64,000 nucleotides of DNA from positions 4,245,501 to 4,309,500 of the forward strand of contig NZ_CP108080.1 in assembly GCF_036181745.1 (NCBI RefSeq). Reading direction: 5' to 3'. The notes below the pieces were generated by a model, which had not been told where the DNA came from, did not search any database, and worked only from the letters and a program-made list of their open reading frames with translations. Numbering within the stretch: the first letter of the stretch is position 1; each line of letters opens with the position of its first letter. Positions 1 through 9,054 of this stretch are shown in pieces. Made by a program: the position numbers and the translations under genes. This stretch comes from Streptomyces sp. NBC_00259. GTDB taxonomy: Bacteria; Actinomycetota; Actinomycetes; Streptomycetales; Streptomycetaceae.

Positions 1-1
1 C

Positions 2-1099
2 GGCGCGCTGCCGCGCCACGTCCCGGACCGGCTGGCCGATGTCGTCACCCGTGAATGGGGCGAGCTGCGCATCCGCTCCTGGGACGAGAGCGGCTGGTGG
101 ACGGCGCCCGAGCGGATCGGTGAGCGGATCGCCCCGCTCGTCGGCGCGGCGCCCGGCCAGGTCGTGGTCGGCGACTCGACCAGCGTCAACGTCTTCAAGG
201 CGGTCGTCGCGGCGGTACGGATGGCCCCGGACGACCGGGACGAGATCCTCGTCGACGCGACGACGTTCCCCACGGACGGGTACATCGCTCAGTCCGCGGC
301 CCGGCTGACCGGCCGCCGCCTCGTGCCCGTCACCCCGGCGGAGCTGCCCGCCGCGCTCGGGCCCCGTACCGCCGTCGTGCTCCTCAACCACGTCGACTAC
401 CGCACCGGCCGGCTGCACGACCTGCCGGCGCTCACCGCGGCCGTCCACGAGGCGGGCGCCCTGGCCGTGTGGGACCTGTGCCACAGCGCGGGCGCGCTGC
501 CCGTCGGCCTCGACGAGCACGGCGTGGACCTCGCGGTGGGCTGCACGTACAAGTACCTCAACGGAGGCCCGGGTTCGCCGGCGTACCTGTACGTCGCCGA
601 GCGCCACCAGGACCGGTTCGACTCGCCGCTGCCCGGCTGGAACTCGCACGCCGACCCGTTCGCGATGGCAGCGGGATTCGCGGCGGCTGACGGAGCGGTG
701 CGCGGCAGGGTCGGCACGCCGGACATCCTGTCGATGCTCGCGCTGGAGGCGGCCCTCGACGTGTGGGACGGGGTCACGGTGGAGGCGGTACGGGCCAAGA
801 GCCTCGCCCTCACGGACTTCTTCCTGGAGTGCGTCGAGGCGTACGTGCCGAAGGGCAGGGTCACCTCGCTCACCCCGGTCGCGCACGCCGAGCGCGGGAG
901 CCAGGTCGCGCTGTCCTGCCCGGACGCCCCGGCCGTGATGGAGGAGCTGATCGCCCGCGGGGTCGTCGGCGATCTGCGCCGCCCTGACGTGCTGCGATTC
1001 GGGTTCACTCCGCTGTACGTCGGATTCGCGGACACCGAGCGCGCGGCGCGGACTCTCGCCGACGTCCTCGCCGAGGTGCCCGCCCCGCAGATCGGCTGA
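2..1099 (+). CDS. kynU: Kynureninase, 5' end off the window
   Basis: PLP-dependent kynureninase of the cytoplasm, cleaving kynurenine (or 3-hydroxykynurenine) to anthranilate (or the 3-hydroxy form) plus alanine in tryptophan breakdown. The frame is already open at base 2, so an estimated few dozen N-terminal residues are missing; 365 codons are visible. GDSTSVNVFK early in the visible part is the family's cofactor phosphate loop. VWDLCHSAGALP holds the Asp expected to contact the pyridine nitrogen. CTYKYLNGGPG carries the Schiff-base lysine. It lies 77 bp ahead of a same-strand hydrolase that could supply the preceding formamidase step (inference). Family assignment is firm; the substrate preference cannot be read. 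Confidence 0.93.
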   Translation, partial: GALPRHVPDRLADVVTREWGELRIRSWDESGWWTAPERIGERIAPLVGAAPGQVVVGDSTSVNVFKAVVAAVRMAPDDRDEILVDATTFPTDGYIAQSAARLTGRRLVPVTPAELPAALGPRTAVVLLNHVDYRTGRLHDLPALTAAVHEAGALAVWDLCHSAGALPVGLDEHGVDLAVGCTYKYLNGGPGSPAYLYVAERHQDRFDSPLPGWNSHADPFAMAAGFAAADGAVRGRVGTPDILSMLALEAALDVWDGVTVEAVRAKSLALTDFFLECVEAYVPKGRVTSLTPVAHAERGSQVALSCPDAPAVMEELIARGVVGDLRRPDVLRFGFTPLYVGFADTERAARTLADVLAEVPAPQIG

Positions 1100-1176
1100 C
1101 AGCAGGGGGCCGGGGGCCTGGTACCGTCCCCGCTGGTCAGGCCAATTCGGCCCCCTCACCGAAAGGTTGGAGCAGC

Positions 1177-2064
1177 ATGCCGGACTCCGCCGCCGCTCGC
1201 GACGCCGCCGAGGAGGCCTCGGCCATGTCGCATCCGGCCGTTGCCCCGGACGCCTCGGCCGCGTACGGCGAACACCCCGACCAGGTCGTGGACTTCTACG
1301 CGCCGCGCGACGGCCGGGACCGGGCACCGCTGGTGGTGGTGCTGCACGGCGGGGCGTGGCGGGCGCCGTACGACCGGCAGCACATCACCCCGTTCGCGGA
1401 CTTCCTGGCGCGGCGAGGTTTCGCCGTGGCCAATGTGGAGTACCGCAGGGGCCCTTCACTGCCCCAGCAGCGCGACGACGACGCGGCCGGCGACGGCCCG
1501 GTGGCGGGCCGCTGGCCGGACACGTTCGACGACGTCGCGGCAGCGCTCGACGCGCTTCCGGAGCTGGCCCGTACGACGCTGCCGCAGGCCGACCCGCGGC
1601 GCACGGTCGTCACCGGCCACTCGGCGGGCGGGCATCTCGCGCTGTGGGCGGCGGCCCGGCATGTGCTGCCGACCGGCTCGCCGTGGCGGCTGACGGCGGC
1701 ACCGCTGCTGCGCGGTGTCGTCCCGCTCGCCCCGATCGCGGACCTGGGGCGGGCGGTCGAGCTGGACGTGTGCGGTGGCGCGGTGCTCCAGCTCATCGGT
1801 GGTGAGGGCGAGTTCGACAAGCGTGCCGGGTACGTGGACCCGGCGGCGCTGCTGCCCACCGGGATCGCGACGGCCGTCGTCCAGGGCCGTGAGGACACCG
1901 TCGTACCGCAGGCCGTGGCCGAGGCGTACGTCGACGCGGCCGCGAAGGCGGGCGAGACGGTGGGGCTGACGCTGCTGGAGGACGTCGGTCACTTCCCGCT
2001 GATCGATCCGGCGGCGGACGCGTGCGCGGTGGTGGCGGAGGAGATCGCCCAACTGGCCTGGTGA
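1177..2064 (+). CDS. Alpha/beta hydrolase, possible kynurenine formamidase
   Basis: Soluble alpha/beta hydrolase of 295 residues. HGGAW at 57-61 is the oxyanion-hole motif of the hormone-sensitive-lipase/formamidase group. GHSAG at 147-151 places the nucleophile at Ser149, and a C-terminal GHF (DVGHFPLID) supplies the His. ATG 1177 follows a GGAG four bases upstream; an in-frame ATG at 1225 is an alternative, because the first 16 residues look like a variable extension. Placement after kynureninase suggests N-formylkynurenine hydrolysis. This is context inference only, since bacterial KynB belongs to another fold. A general esterase or lipase is the alternative. Confidence 0.8.
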   Translation: MPDSAAARDAAEEASAMSHPAVAPDASAAYGEHPDQVVDFYAPRDGRDRAPLVVVLHGGAWRAPYDRQHITPFADFLARRGFAVANVEYRRGPSLPQQRDDDAAGDGPVAGRWPDTFDDVAAALDALPELARTTLPQADPRRTVVTGHSAGGHLALWAAARHVLPTGSPWRLTAAPLLRGVVPLAPIADLGRAVELDVCGGAVLQLIGGEGEFDKRAGYVDPAALLPTGIATAVVQGREDTVVPQAVAEAYVDAAAKAGETVGLTLLEDVGHFPLIDPAADACAVVAEEIAQLAW

Positions 2065-2092
2065 GCGCGGCCTGGTGAGCGCGGCCCGGTGA
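2057..2092. repeat. 14-bp direct repeat at the hydrolase stop codon
   Basis: CCTGGTGAGCGCGG occurs twice in tandem (2057-2070 and 2071-2084), followed by a partial third copy, CCCGGTGA. The stop TGA of the hydrolase lies in copy 1. This looks like a small slippage duplication in the spacer; no function is visible. Confidence 0.7.
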
Positions 2093-2177
2093 CAGCGTTC
2101 GGCTTGGCGGCAGCGGCCTGGTGACCGCGCCCGCCGGGTGACGGCGGCCGGGCCGGACCGTGCCAGGGGAAGCTCCG

Positions 2178-2204
2178 CCTCGCGGACAGAAGATGTCCGC
2201 GAGG
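2178..2204. promoter_or_regulatory. Perfect 10-bp inverted repeat before the NmrA-like gene
   Basis: CCTCGCGGAC at 2178-2187 is repeated inverted as GTCCGCGAGG at 2195-2204 with a 7-bp spacer, ending 17 bases before the ATG at 2222. The position suits an operator for an HxlR, TetR or MarR type repressor, or an mRNA stem ahead of the ribosome site. No regulator gene is adjacent. Confidence 0.6.
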
Positions 2205-2221
2205 CTTCCTACGGTGAGGCC

Positions 2222-3070
2222 ATGCCGAACCCCATGGACCCCCAGAAGATCCTTGTCACCGGAGCCACCGGCACCGTCGGCCGCCAGGTCGTCGCCGAGC
2301 TGGTCGACCGCGGCCACACGGTCCGCGCCCTCACCCGCGACCCCGCGAAGGCGAGGACGGCGCTCCCGGAGGGCGTCGAGGTCGTCCAGGGCGATCTCAC
2401 CGATCCGCCGAGCCTCGTCCCGGCCCTCGACGGTGTCACCGGACTGCACCTCATCACCTTCGACGGGCCGTACATGGCCTCGCTGGAGACCGGAGCGCAG
2501 ATCGTCGAACTCGCCCGCACGGCCGGGGTGCGGCGCGTCACGGTCCTGCACGGCGGCGGTCCCACGCCGCTCCAGGACGCGGTGGAGGCGAGCGATCTGG
2601 CCTGGACGGTGCTGATGCCGGTCGAGTTCATGGCGAACGCGCTGGAGTGGGCCGGGGCGATCCGGGCCGAGGACGCGGTCGGCGAGCCGTTCACCGAGCG
2701 GCTGAGCGCCATGGTGCACGAGGCCGACATCGGCGCGGTCGGCGCGGTCGCGCTCACCGAGGACGGCCACGGCGGACAGTCGTACGTGATCACCGGGCCC
2801 GAGGTGCTGAGCCTTAAGGACAAGGTGGACACGCTCGCGGACGCCCGGGGCAGGGCGATCCGGCTGGTCGGGCTCACGCCGGACGAGGCCATGGCGAAGT
2901 GGCGGGCCGGCGGTCTGCCGCAGGACGTGATCGACTTCCTGATCGAGGTCTACGGGAACACCCCGCCCGAGGGCAGGACCGTCACCGGCACCGTGCGGAG
3001 GGTCACCGGGCGCCCGGCTCGTACCTTCGCCCGGTGGGCGGCGGAGCACGCGGCCGCGTTCCGCGTCTGA
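2222..3070 (+). CDS. NmrA-like NAD(P)-binding protein
   Basis: Atypical short-chain dehydrogenase of the NmrA/SDR-a5 type, 282 residues. ILVTGATGTVG near the N-terminus is the Rossmann dinucleotide loop, and ALTRDP follows beta-strand 2. The usual YxxxK pair is replaced by the shorter pattern seen in NmrA/QOR2-like proteins, so it may be a redox sensor or a quinone reductase. ATG 2222 is preferred because GGTGAGG stands just before it. A longer reading from 2138 would translate through the inverted repeat at 2178-2204. It stands alone between the hydrolase and a two-component system. Confidence 0.82.
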   Translation: MPNPMDPQKILVTGATGTVGRQVVAELVDRGHTVRALTRDPAKARTALPEGVEVVQGDLTDPPSLVPALDGVTGLHLITFDGPYMASLETGAQIVELARTAGVRRVTVLHGGGPTPLQDAVEASDLAWTVLMPVEFMANALEWAGAIRAEDAVGEPFTERLSAMVHEADIGAVGAVALTEDGHGGQSYVITGPEVLSLKDKVDTLADARGRAIRLVGLTPDEAMAKWRAGGLPQDVIDFLIEVYGNTPPEGRTVTGTVRRVTGRPARTFARWAAEHAAAFRV

Positions 3071-3150
3071 CCAGGGCGGACCCGTGTAGTACCTGCGACG
3101 GACGCGGAAGGATCCGCATCACAGGTGACGACCGCGTCCGTCCGCGCACG

Positions 3151-3170
3151 TACCTTGGCTGACGTGACCG
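3151..3170 (+). promoter_or_regulatory. Candidate leaderless promoter -10 for the sensor kinase
   Basis: TACCTT at 3151-3156 is seven bases before GTG 3164. This matches the actinobacterial TANNNT pattern for transcripts that start on the start codon. No convincing -35 is seen. Confidence 0.35.
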
Positions 3171-4504
3171 ACACGCAGCCCACGCAGCGCATACCGCGCT
3201 CACCGCGCACCGATGCCGAGAGCCGCACCCCCGAGTTCCGCCTGGCCATGGGCGCGCTCGGCGGACTGCGGCAGGACCTCTTCCACGACGCCTTCGCCTA
3301 CCGCCCGCTGCAGCCGAGGCCGGCCGACGGGCCGGTGATCCGCCGGCTGCCGCAGCGGATACGCAGGTACGCGGTCTGGACCCCGCACGCGTTCGTCGCG
3401 TTCGTCGCGCTGATCGTGCTGGCCGCGAGCAGCACGACGAACGGTCTGAACGGTCTCGTGTCGATCGTCTTCGGCGCGATCCCCGCGGCCGTGGTGCTGA
3501 TGACGCTGGTCCGTCCGGTGCTGGCGTTCTGGGCCTCGCTGGCCACCTCGCTCTTCTTCGGGGTCCTTGCCAACCCGTGGGGCGACTGGCCCTGGTCGGG
3601 CGCCACGATCACCTTGCACGTCGCCGTCCTGACCTTCGTCGCGGCGCGCACCCGTCCGCGCACCGCCATGTGGATGTGGCTGCTGACCGGCGCGTACGGA
3701 CTTGCCGCCGAGACGCTGCTGAGCAGTGGGTACGGCGCCGGCAGCACCGGTCCGCTGATGGTCGTCTCGGCGTTCGTGCTCCTCGTGGTCGCCATGGTCC
3801 AGGTCCGTCGCGAGGCGCGTGAGGAGGTCGCCGTCCAGCAGAGCGTCACCGCGGTCGAGCGCGACCGGCGCACACTCCTGGAGGAGCGCACCACCATCGC
3901 CCGTGAGCTGCACGATGTGGTCGCCCACCACATGTCGGTCGTCGCGATCCAGGCGGAGGCCGCCCCCTACCGGGTGGAGAACCCGCCGCCCGAGCTGGAG
4001 CAGGCCTTCGTGACGATCCGGGAGAACGCGGTCGCGGCGCTGACCGAACTGCGCCGGGTCCTCGGAGTCGTACGGGCCGAGGACTACGAGGCGCCGGACG
4101 CGCCGCAGCCGACGCTCGCCGATCTCGACGGGCTGCTGGGCAATGTCCGTGACGCCGGTCTCGAGGTCGACCTCGCGATCACCGGCGCGGTGCGTGAACT
4201 GCCGCAGGGCGTCGAGCTGTCCGCGTACCGCATCGTCCAGGAGGCCCTCAGCAACGCGCTGCGCCACGCGCCCGGCGCGCCCGCGAAGGTCGAGGTCTCG
4301 TACGTCCTCGGCGGGCTGGGGCTCCGTATCGTCAACGGACCCGCGCGCGGGCTGGTCAAGCCCTCGCCGGGCGCAGGGCACGGCATCACGGGCATGCGGG
4401 AGCGGGTGACCATGCTGAACGGCGAGATGACGGCCGAGCAGACCGAGGACGGCGGCTACGAGGTCGCCGCGTTCCTCCCCGTCGTGAAGGACGAGACCGC
4501 ATGA
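3164..4504 (+). CDS. Sensor histidine kinase (HisKA_3, NarX/DesK type)
   Basis: Membrane sensor kinase of 446 residues. An N-terminal cytoplasmic stretch is followed by several hydrophobic helices, roughly residues 75-215. A dimerisation helix then carries TIARELHDVVAHH, whose first His is the phosphorylation site, and a C-terminal HATPase domain shows the N box (EALSNALRHA) and a G box (GAGHGITGMRERV). GTG 3164 is chosen over a start 13 codons upstream because a -10-like TACCTT lies seven bases before it. It overlaps the response regulator by ATGA, so the two form a translationally coupled pair. The signal is unknown; the next gene is a P450. Confidence 0.9.
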   Translation: MTDTQPTQRIPRSPRTDAESRTPEFRLAMGALGGLRQDLFHDAFAYRPLQPRPADGPVIRRLPQRIRRYAVWTPHAFVAFVALIVLAASSTTNGLNGLVSIVFGAIPAAVVLMTLVRPVLAFWASLATSLFFGVLANPWGDWPWSGATITLHVAVLTFVAARTRPRTAMWMWLLTGAYGLAAETLLSSGYGAGSTGPLMVVSAFVLLVVAMVQVRREAREEVAVQQSVTAVERDRRTLLEERTTIARELHDVVAHHMSVVAIQAEAAPYRVENPPPELEQAFVTIRENAVAALTELRRVLGVVRAEDYEAPDAPQPTLADLDGLLGNVRDAGLEVDLAITGAVRELPQGVELSAYRIVQEALSNALRHAPGAPAKVEVSYVLGGLGLRIVNGPARGLVKPSPGAGHGITGMRERVTMLNGEMTAEQTEDGGYEVAAFLPVVKDETA

Positions 4505-5160
4505 GCATCCGTGTGCTGATCGTCGACGACCAGGCGATGGTCCGCGAGGGCTTCTCCGTCCTGCTGAACGCCATGCCCGACATCGAGGTGATCGGCGAGG
4601 CGGTCAACGGCCGCGAGGCCGTCGCCCAGGTCGCCGCCCTGCGCCCCGATGTCGTCCTCATGGACATCCGCATGCCCGAGCTGAACGGCATCGAGGCCAC
4701 CCGGGAGATCGTCGCGGCCGACGAGGACGCGAAGGTGCTGGTCCTGACCACCTTCGACCTCGACGAGTACGTGTACCAGGCCCTGCGCGCCGGGGCTTCC
4801 GGCTTCCTCCTGAAGGACGCCTCCGCCCGGCAGCTCGCCGACGGCGTCCGGGTCGTGGCGGCCGGCGAGGCGCTCCTCGCCCCGACGGTCACCCGCCGTC
4901 TGATCACCGAGTTCTCCCGCATCTCGGCGGCGCCCCGGCCCCCGGCGCTGGCCCAGATCGGCGATCTGACCGAACGCGAGACGGAGGTCCTCGTCCTGAT
5001 CGCCCAGGGCCTGTCCAACGCGGAGATCGCCTCCCATCTCGTCGTCGCCGAGTCCACGATCAAGACCCACGTCAGCCGGATCCTGGTGAAACTGGGGCTG
5101 CGGGACCGGACGCAGGCGGCGGTGTTCGCGTACGAGGCGAGGCTGGTCACGCCGGGGTAG
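4501..5160 (+). CDS. LuxR/NarL-family response regulator
   Basis: Two-domain DNA-binding response regulator, 219 residues. The receiver domain has the acidic pocket VDDQ near residues 9-11, the phospho-acceptor Asp55 in VVLMDIRMPE, and the K of FLLKDAS. The C-terminal HTH starts at LTERETEVL and includes the recognition helix region STIKTHVSRIL. Its start overlaps the stop of the kinase gene by four bases. The direct target is not visible; the P450 eighteen bases downstream has its own promoter-like sequence. Confidence 0.93.
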   Translation: MSIRVLIVDDQAMVREGFSVLLNAMPDIEVIGEAVNGREAVAQVAALRPDVVLMDIRMPELNGIEATREIVAADEDAKVLVLTTFDLDEYVYQALRAGASGFLLKDASARQLADGVRVVAAGEALLAPTVTRRLITEFSRISAAPRPPALAQIGDLTERETEVLVLIAQGLSNAEIASHLVVAESTIKTHVSRILVKLGLRDRTQAAVFAYEARLVTPG

Positions 5161-5178
5161 CCCGGCTAGCGTCCGCGT
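5144..5178 (+). promoter_or_regulatory. Promoter-like site for a leaderless P450 transcript
   Basis: TGGTCA (5144-5149), a 17-bp spacer, TAGCGT (5167-5172) and six bases to ATG 5179. The layout fits a sigma-70 type promoter whose transcript begins at or next to the start codon. It overlaps the end of the response-regulator gene. Confidence 0.4.
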
Positions 5179-6387
5179 ATGGATGCTCCTGTGTTCGCTC
5201 CCTGGTCGCCCGCGTTCGTCGCGGACCCGTATCCCGCGTACGCGGACCTGCGTGCGCGGGGGCGGGTGCACTGGTTCGAGCCGACGAGGCAGTGGCTCGT
5301 CCCGCACCACGCCGACGTGTCGGCCCTGCTGCGGGACCGTCGCCTCGGCCGGACGTATCTGCACCGGTTCAGCCACGAGGAGTTCGGGCGTACGCCGCCG
5401 CCGGCCGCGCACGAGCCGTTCCACACGCTGAACGACAACGGGCTGCTGGACCTGGAAGCGCCGGACCACACGCGGATCCGGCGGCTGGTGACGAAGGCGT
5501 TCACGCCCCGGACCGTGCAGGAGCTGGAGCCGACCGTGCGGCGGCTGGCCGCCGGGCTGGTGGGGAAGCTGGTCGGCAACGGCGGGGGCGATCTCCTCGC
5601 GGAGGTCGCCGAACCGCTGCCGGTCGCCGTCATCGCGGAGATGCTCGGCATCCCAGAGGCGGACCGTGACCCGCTGCGGCCCTGGTCGGCGGACATCTGC
5701 GGGATGTACGAGCTGAACCCGTCCGAGGAGACCGCGGCGCGGGCCGTCCGGGCGTCGCTCGAATTCTCCGCGTATCTGCGGGAGCTGATCGCCGAGCGGC
5801 GCAAGGAGCCCGGCCAGGACCTGATCTCGGCACTGATCGCCGCGTACGACGAGGGCGACCGCCTCAGCGAGCAGGAGATGGTCTCCACGTGTGTGCTGCT
5901 GCTGAACGCCGGGCACGAGGCGACCGTCAACACGACCGCGAACGGCTGGTGGACGCTCTTCCGGCATCCTGAGCAGCTGGCCGTCCTGCGGGCCGACCCC
6001 GCGCTGCTGCCCACGGCCGTCGAGGAGCTGATGCGGTACGACACCCCGCTCCAGCTCTTCGAACGCTGGGTCCTCGACGACATCGAGATCGGCGGCACGG
6101 TCGTCCCGCGCGGCTCCGAAGTCGCCCTGCTCTTCGGCTCGGCCAACCGCGACCCCGCCCGCTTCGCGCGCCCGGACGAACTGGACCTCGCCCGCCCCGA
6201 CAACCCGCACATCACCTTCGGCGCGGGCATCCACTACTGCCTGGGCGCGCCGCTGGCGCGGGTCGAGCTGGCCGCGGTGTTCGGTGAGTTGCTGCGTCAG
6301 GCTCCGTCGATGCGGTTGGCGTCGGAGCCGCAGTGGGGGCCGGGTTTCGTGATCCGGGGGGTACGGGAGCTGCGCGTCGAGCTGTGA
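5179..6387 (+). CDS. Cytochrome P450 (class I bacterial type)
   Basis: Soluble P450 mono-oxygenase, 402 residues. The I-helix oxygen-binding segment is NAGHEATVN, the K-helix ExxR is EELMR, and the haem-binding loop is FGAGIHYCLG with the thiolate Cys near residue 352. Length and motifs are those of CYP105/107-like Streptomyces enzymes, which need a separate ferredoxin and reductase; none is adjacent. The AGHEA segment has Ala where the usual conserved Thr of the pair begins, but VNTT follows. The substrate cannot be told from sequence. It may be read from its own leaderless promoter or by read-through from the two-component operon. Confidence 0.94.
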   Translation: MDAPVFAPWSPAFVADPYPAYADLRARGRVHWFEPTRQWLVPHHADVSALLRDRRLGRTYLHRFSHEEFGRTPPPAAHEPFHTLNDNGLLDLEAPDHTRIRRLVTKAFTPRTVQELEPTVRRLAAGLVGKLVGNGGGDLLAEVAEPLPVAVIAEMLGIPEADRDPLRPWSADICGMYELNPSEETAARAVRASLEFSAYLRELIAERRKEPGQDLISALIAAYDEGDRLSEQEMVSTCVLLLNAGHEATVNTTANGWWTLFRHPEQLAVLRADPALLPTAVEELMRYDTPLQLFERWVLDDIEIGGTVVPRGSEVALLFGSANRDPARFARPDELDLARPDNPHITFGAGIHYCLGAPLARVELAAVFGELLRQAPSMRLASEPQWGPGFVIRGVRELRVEL

Positions 6388-6517
6388 CCGGGGTCCGGGG
6401 CGAACGGAACCCCGGACGGCGCGGGCGCGGCGCCCCCACTCCGCTACAGGTGGAGGCGCCGCGCGTCCGGGGAACGGGACGTCGGGTCCGACCGGATCGT
6501 CGGGTCCGACCGGGACG

Positions 6518-8134
6518 TCAGGTCTGGAGGTCACGGCGGCGCAGGCCCGCCAGACCGGCCGCCGCCAGCCCCGCCGCCAGCGCCGTCAGCAGCACCACCG
6601 GCGTCCACGACATCTCGGGACCCGGCAGCTTCGGCAGATGTCCGAAGGGGGAGAGGTCCAGCACGGACCGGGGCAGGTTCAGCGCGGGTCCGATCCAGCC
6701 GAGTGCCAGGCACAGCCCCGCCACTCCCCACGCCGCCACGGCCGCCTTGGGGAAGGCTCCGTACAGCAGCAGCGCGAGGGCTGCGAGCGTCCACACCGCG
6801 GGTACCTGGACCAGAGCGGCGCCCAGGAGCGCGGGGAGTTCGCCGCCGTGGCCGATCGCCATGCCGGCCCCGCTGAGGAGCATGACGAGCGCGGCGCCGC
6901 CGAAGGCGATGGCGAGGTGGCCCGCCGCCCACGGGAGACGGCCGACGGCGTTCGCGAGGATCGGCTCGGCGCGCTGGGACGTCTCCTCGCCGTGCATGCG
7001 CAGGACCGACGCGACCGCGTACAGCGCGGCGATCATCCCGAACATCCCGGTCATCGCGCCCAGGAAGGCGTCGGTGAGTGCCGCCTGCCCGCCCATGCGC
7101 TGGAAGATCTCCCTGGCCTGTTCGTTGTCGCCGACCAGATCGGCCGCACCGCTCGCCATGCCGCCGAAGACGATCCCCGCGAGCAGGAAGCCCGCCGCCC
7201 AGCCGAGGAGGGTGGCGCGCTGGAGCCGCCAGGCGAGGCCGCCGGCCGTCGCGATCCGGCCCTCGGCCGGACCCGGTCGGGTGGGCAGGAAGCTCATGCC
7301 GACGTCGCGTCGCCCGGCCAGGGTGAACGCGACGACGCACTGCCCGGCCACCGCCGCGGCGATCAGCAGGATCACCCACCACCGCTCGTCGGCGAAGGCC
7401 CGTACGTTCTCGGCCCAGCCGATCGGCGACAGCCACGTCAGCACGGACGACCCGTCGGCCGTGCCCGCGTCCCCGGAAGCCCGCAGGACGAAGGCCAGAC
7501 CGAGGACCCCGGACGTCAGTCCCTTGGCGAGCCGGGCGCTCTCGCTCAGCTGGGCGGCGATCGCCGCCATCGTGGCGAACAGCACGCCGGTCCCGCCGAT
7601 CGCGAGGCCGAGCGCGAGCGCACCGCCCGCGCCCAGCCCGGACAGACCCGCGGTGACCATCAGCGCCACCGCGGCGTTGGCGATCACCGCGGTCAGCAGC
7701 GCCGCGGTCAGCGGCGCCCGCCGGCCGACCATCGCCGACGACAGCAGTTCCTGACGGCCCGTCTCCTCCTCCTCGCGCGTGTGCCGTACGACGATGATCA
7801 GGCTCATCACCGCGGCGAGCACGGCGGCGAAGGTGCCGAACCGCCAGGCGACGAGACCGCCGATGTCGTGGTCGAAGACCGGTCCGTACATGCTGCGCAT
7901 CGAGCTGTTCGCGGCCATCGACGCGGCGAGCTGCGCCCGCTCGGCCTCGGTGTCGTACAGCGTCTCGAGCGAGCCGACACCGCTGACGACCATCAGGGCG
8001 ACCACGAGCACCCAGATGGGGAGCAAGAGCCGGTCACGGCGCAGGGCGAGCCTGAGCAACGCCCCCGTGCCGGCCAGCGGCCGGGAACCTCCGCCGCGCA
8101 CGGCGAAGGTGCCGGCCTCCGCTACGGCGGTCAT
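6518..8134 (-). CDS. ABC-2 type exporter permease (12-helix type)
   Basis: Polytopic membrane protein of 538 residues made of two similar halves, each starting with a basic segment and a long helix (LLLPIWVLVVALMVVSGV near 36-53). Large polyketide-antibiotic-exporter-like permeases of this kind pair with one ATPase. It overlaps the ATPase gene by four bases (ATGA at 8131-8134), so the pair is co-translated. The exported compound is unknown; regulation by a GbsR/MarR protein (9144-9629) suggests inducible drug or metabolite efflux. Confidence 0.85.
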   Translation of the reverse strand: MTAVAEAGTFAVRGGGSRPLAGTGALLRLALRRDRLLLPIWVLVVALMVVSGVGSLETLYDTEAERAQLAASMAANSSMRSMYGPVFDHDIGGLVAWRFGTFAAVLAAVMSLIIVVRHTREEEETGRQELLSSAMVGRRAPLTAALLTAVIANAAVALMVTAGLSGLGAGGALALGLAIGGTGVLFATMAAIAAQLSESARLAKGLTSGVLGLAFVLRASGDAGTADGSSVLTWLSPIGWAENVRAFADERWWVILLIAAAVAGQCVVAFTLAGRRDVGMSFLPTRPGPAEGRIATAGGLAWRLQRATLLGWAAGFLLAGIVFGGMASGAADLVGDNEQAREIFQRMGGQAALTDAFLGAMTGMFGMIAALYAVASVLRMHGEETSQRAEPILANAVGRLPWAAGHLAIAFGGAALVMLLSGAGMAIGHGGELPALLGAALVQVPAVWTLAALALLLYGAFPKAAVAAWGVAGLCLALGWIGPALNLPRSVLDLSPFGHLPKLPGPEMSWTPVVLLTALAAGLAAAGLAGLRRRDLQT

Positions 8135-9042
8135 CGTGCCATCGCCTCTTCCGCGCGTACGTCGTCCTGGTAGTGGCGGAGGAACAGCTCGTCCAGCGTG
8201 GGCGGCGTGCTGGTCAGCGACCTGACGCCCGACTCGGTGAGCGAGCGCAGCACGGCGTTCAGCTTGTCCGTGTCGACCTGGAGCCTGACCCGCTTTCCCT
8301 GGATGTCGAGGTCGTGCACGCCGGGCAGCCGGGCCAGTCCGTTGGGCGCGCCGACGAGTTCCGCGCTCACGCTGGTACGGGTCAGATGGCGCAGGTCGGC
8401 GAGCGAGCCGCTCTCCACGGTGACGCCCTTGCGGATGATGCTGACCCGGTCGCAGAGGGCCTCGACCTCGCTGAGCACATGGCTGGAGAGCAGGATCGTC
8501 CTTCCGCGGTCGCGCTCCTCGGCGACGCAGCTCTGGAAGACCTCCTCCATCAGCGGGTCGAGACCGCTCGTCGGCTCGTCGAGGATGAGCACGTCGACGT
8601 CGGAGGCGAAGGCGGCGACGAGGGCGACCTTCTGCCGGTTGCCCTTGGAGTACGTACGCCCCTTCTTGGTCGGGTCGAGTTCGAACCGCTCGATGAGCCG
8701 GCCGCGCCGCGTCGTGTCGAGACCTCCGCGCAGCCGCCCGTAGAGGTCGATGACCTCGCCGCCGGAGAGGTTGCGCCAGAGCGTCACGTCGCCGGGCACG
8801 TACGCGACGCGCCGGTGCAGCTCGACCGCGTCCTTCCAGGGGTCCCTGCCGAGCAGCTGGGCGGCGCCGGAGTCGGCACGCAGCAGTCCCAGCAGGACCC
8901 GGATGGTGGTCGACTTGCCGGCGCCGTTGGGGCCGAGGAAGCCGTGGACCTCACCGGTCTCGACCGCGAGGTCGAGGCCGTCCAGTGCGTGGGTACGCCC
9001 GAACGACTTGTGCAGTCCGGCGACCGTGATTGCCTTCGTCAT
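8131..9042 (-). CDS. ABC transporter ATP-binding protein
   Basis: ATPase of the DrrA/CcmA group, 303 residues. Walker A is GPNGAGKST at 37-45; Walker B is VLILDEPTSGLDP, followed by the H-loop region LLSSHVLSE. The signature motif is atypical, YSKGNRQKV in place of LSGGQ, as is usual in this group; the LSGGE earlier in the chain is not the signature. First gene of the exporter operon. Its promoter contains an 18-bp palindrome between -35 and -10, so repression by the divergent MarR-type protein is expected. Confidence 0.92.
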   Translation of the reverse strand: MTKAITVAGLHKSFGRTHALDGLDLAVETGEVHGFLGPNGAGKSTTIRVLLGLLRADSGAAQLLGRDPWKDAVELHRRVAYVPGDVTLWRNLSGGEVIDLYGRLRGGLDTTRRGRLIERFELDPTKKGRTYSKGNRQKVALVAAFASDVDVLILDEPTSGLDPLMEEVFQSCVAEERDRGRTILLSSHVLSEVEALCDRVSIIRKGVTVESGSLADLRHLTRTSVSAELVGAPNGLARLPGVHDLDIQGKRVRLQVDTDKLNAVLRSLTESGVRSLTSTPPTLDELFLRHYQDDVRAEEAMAR

Positions 9043-9054
9043 GATTCAGAACGT

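Noticed and set aside
1793..3049. 418-residue minus-strand frame over the hydrolase and NmrA genes
   Set aside because: Arg/Pro-rich shadow of the plus-strand coding; covers two recognised genes and has no family motifs.
4456..6534. 692-residue minus-strand frame opposite the response regulator and P450
   Set aside because: Antisense to two certain genes and low-complexity in composition.
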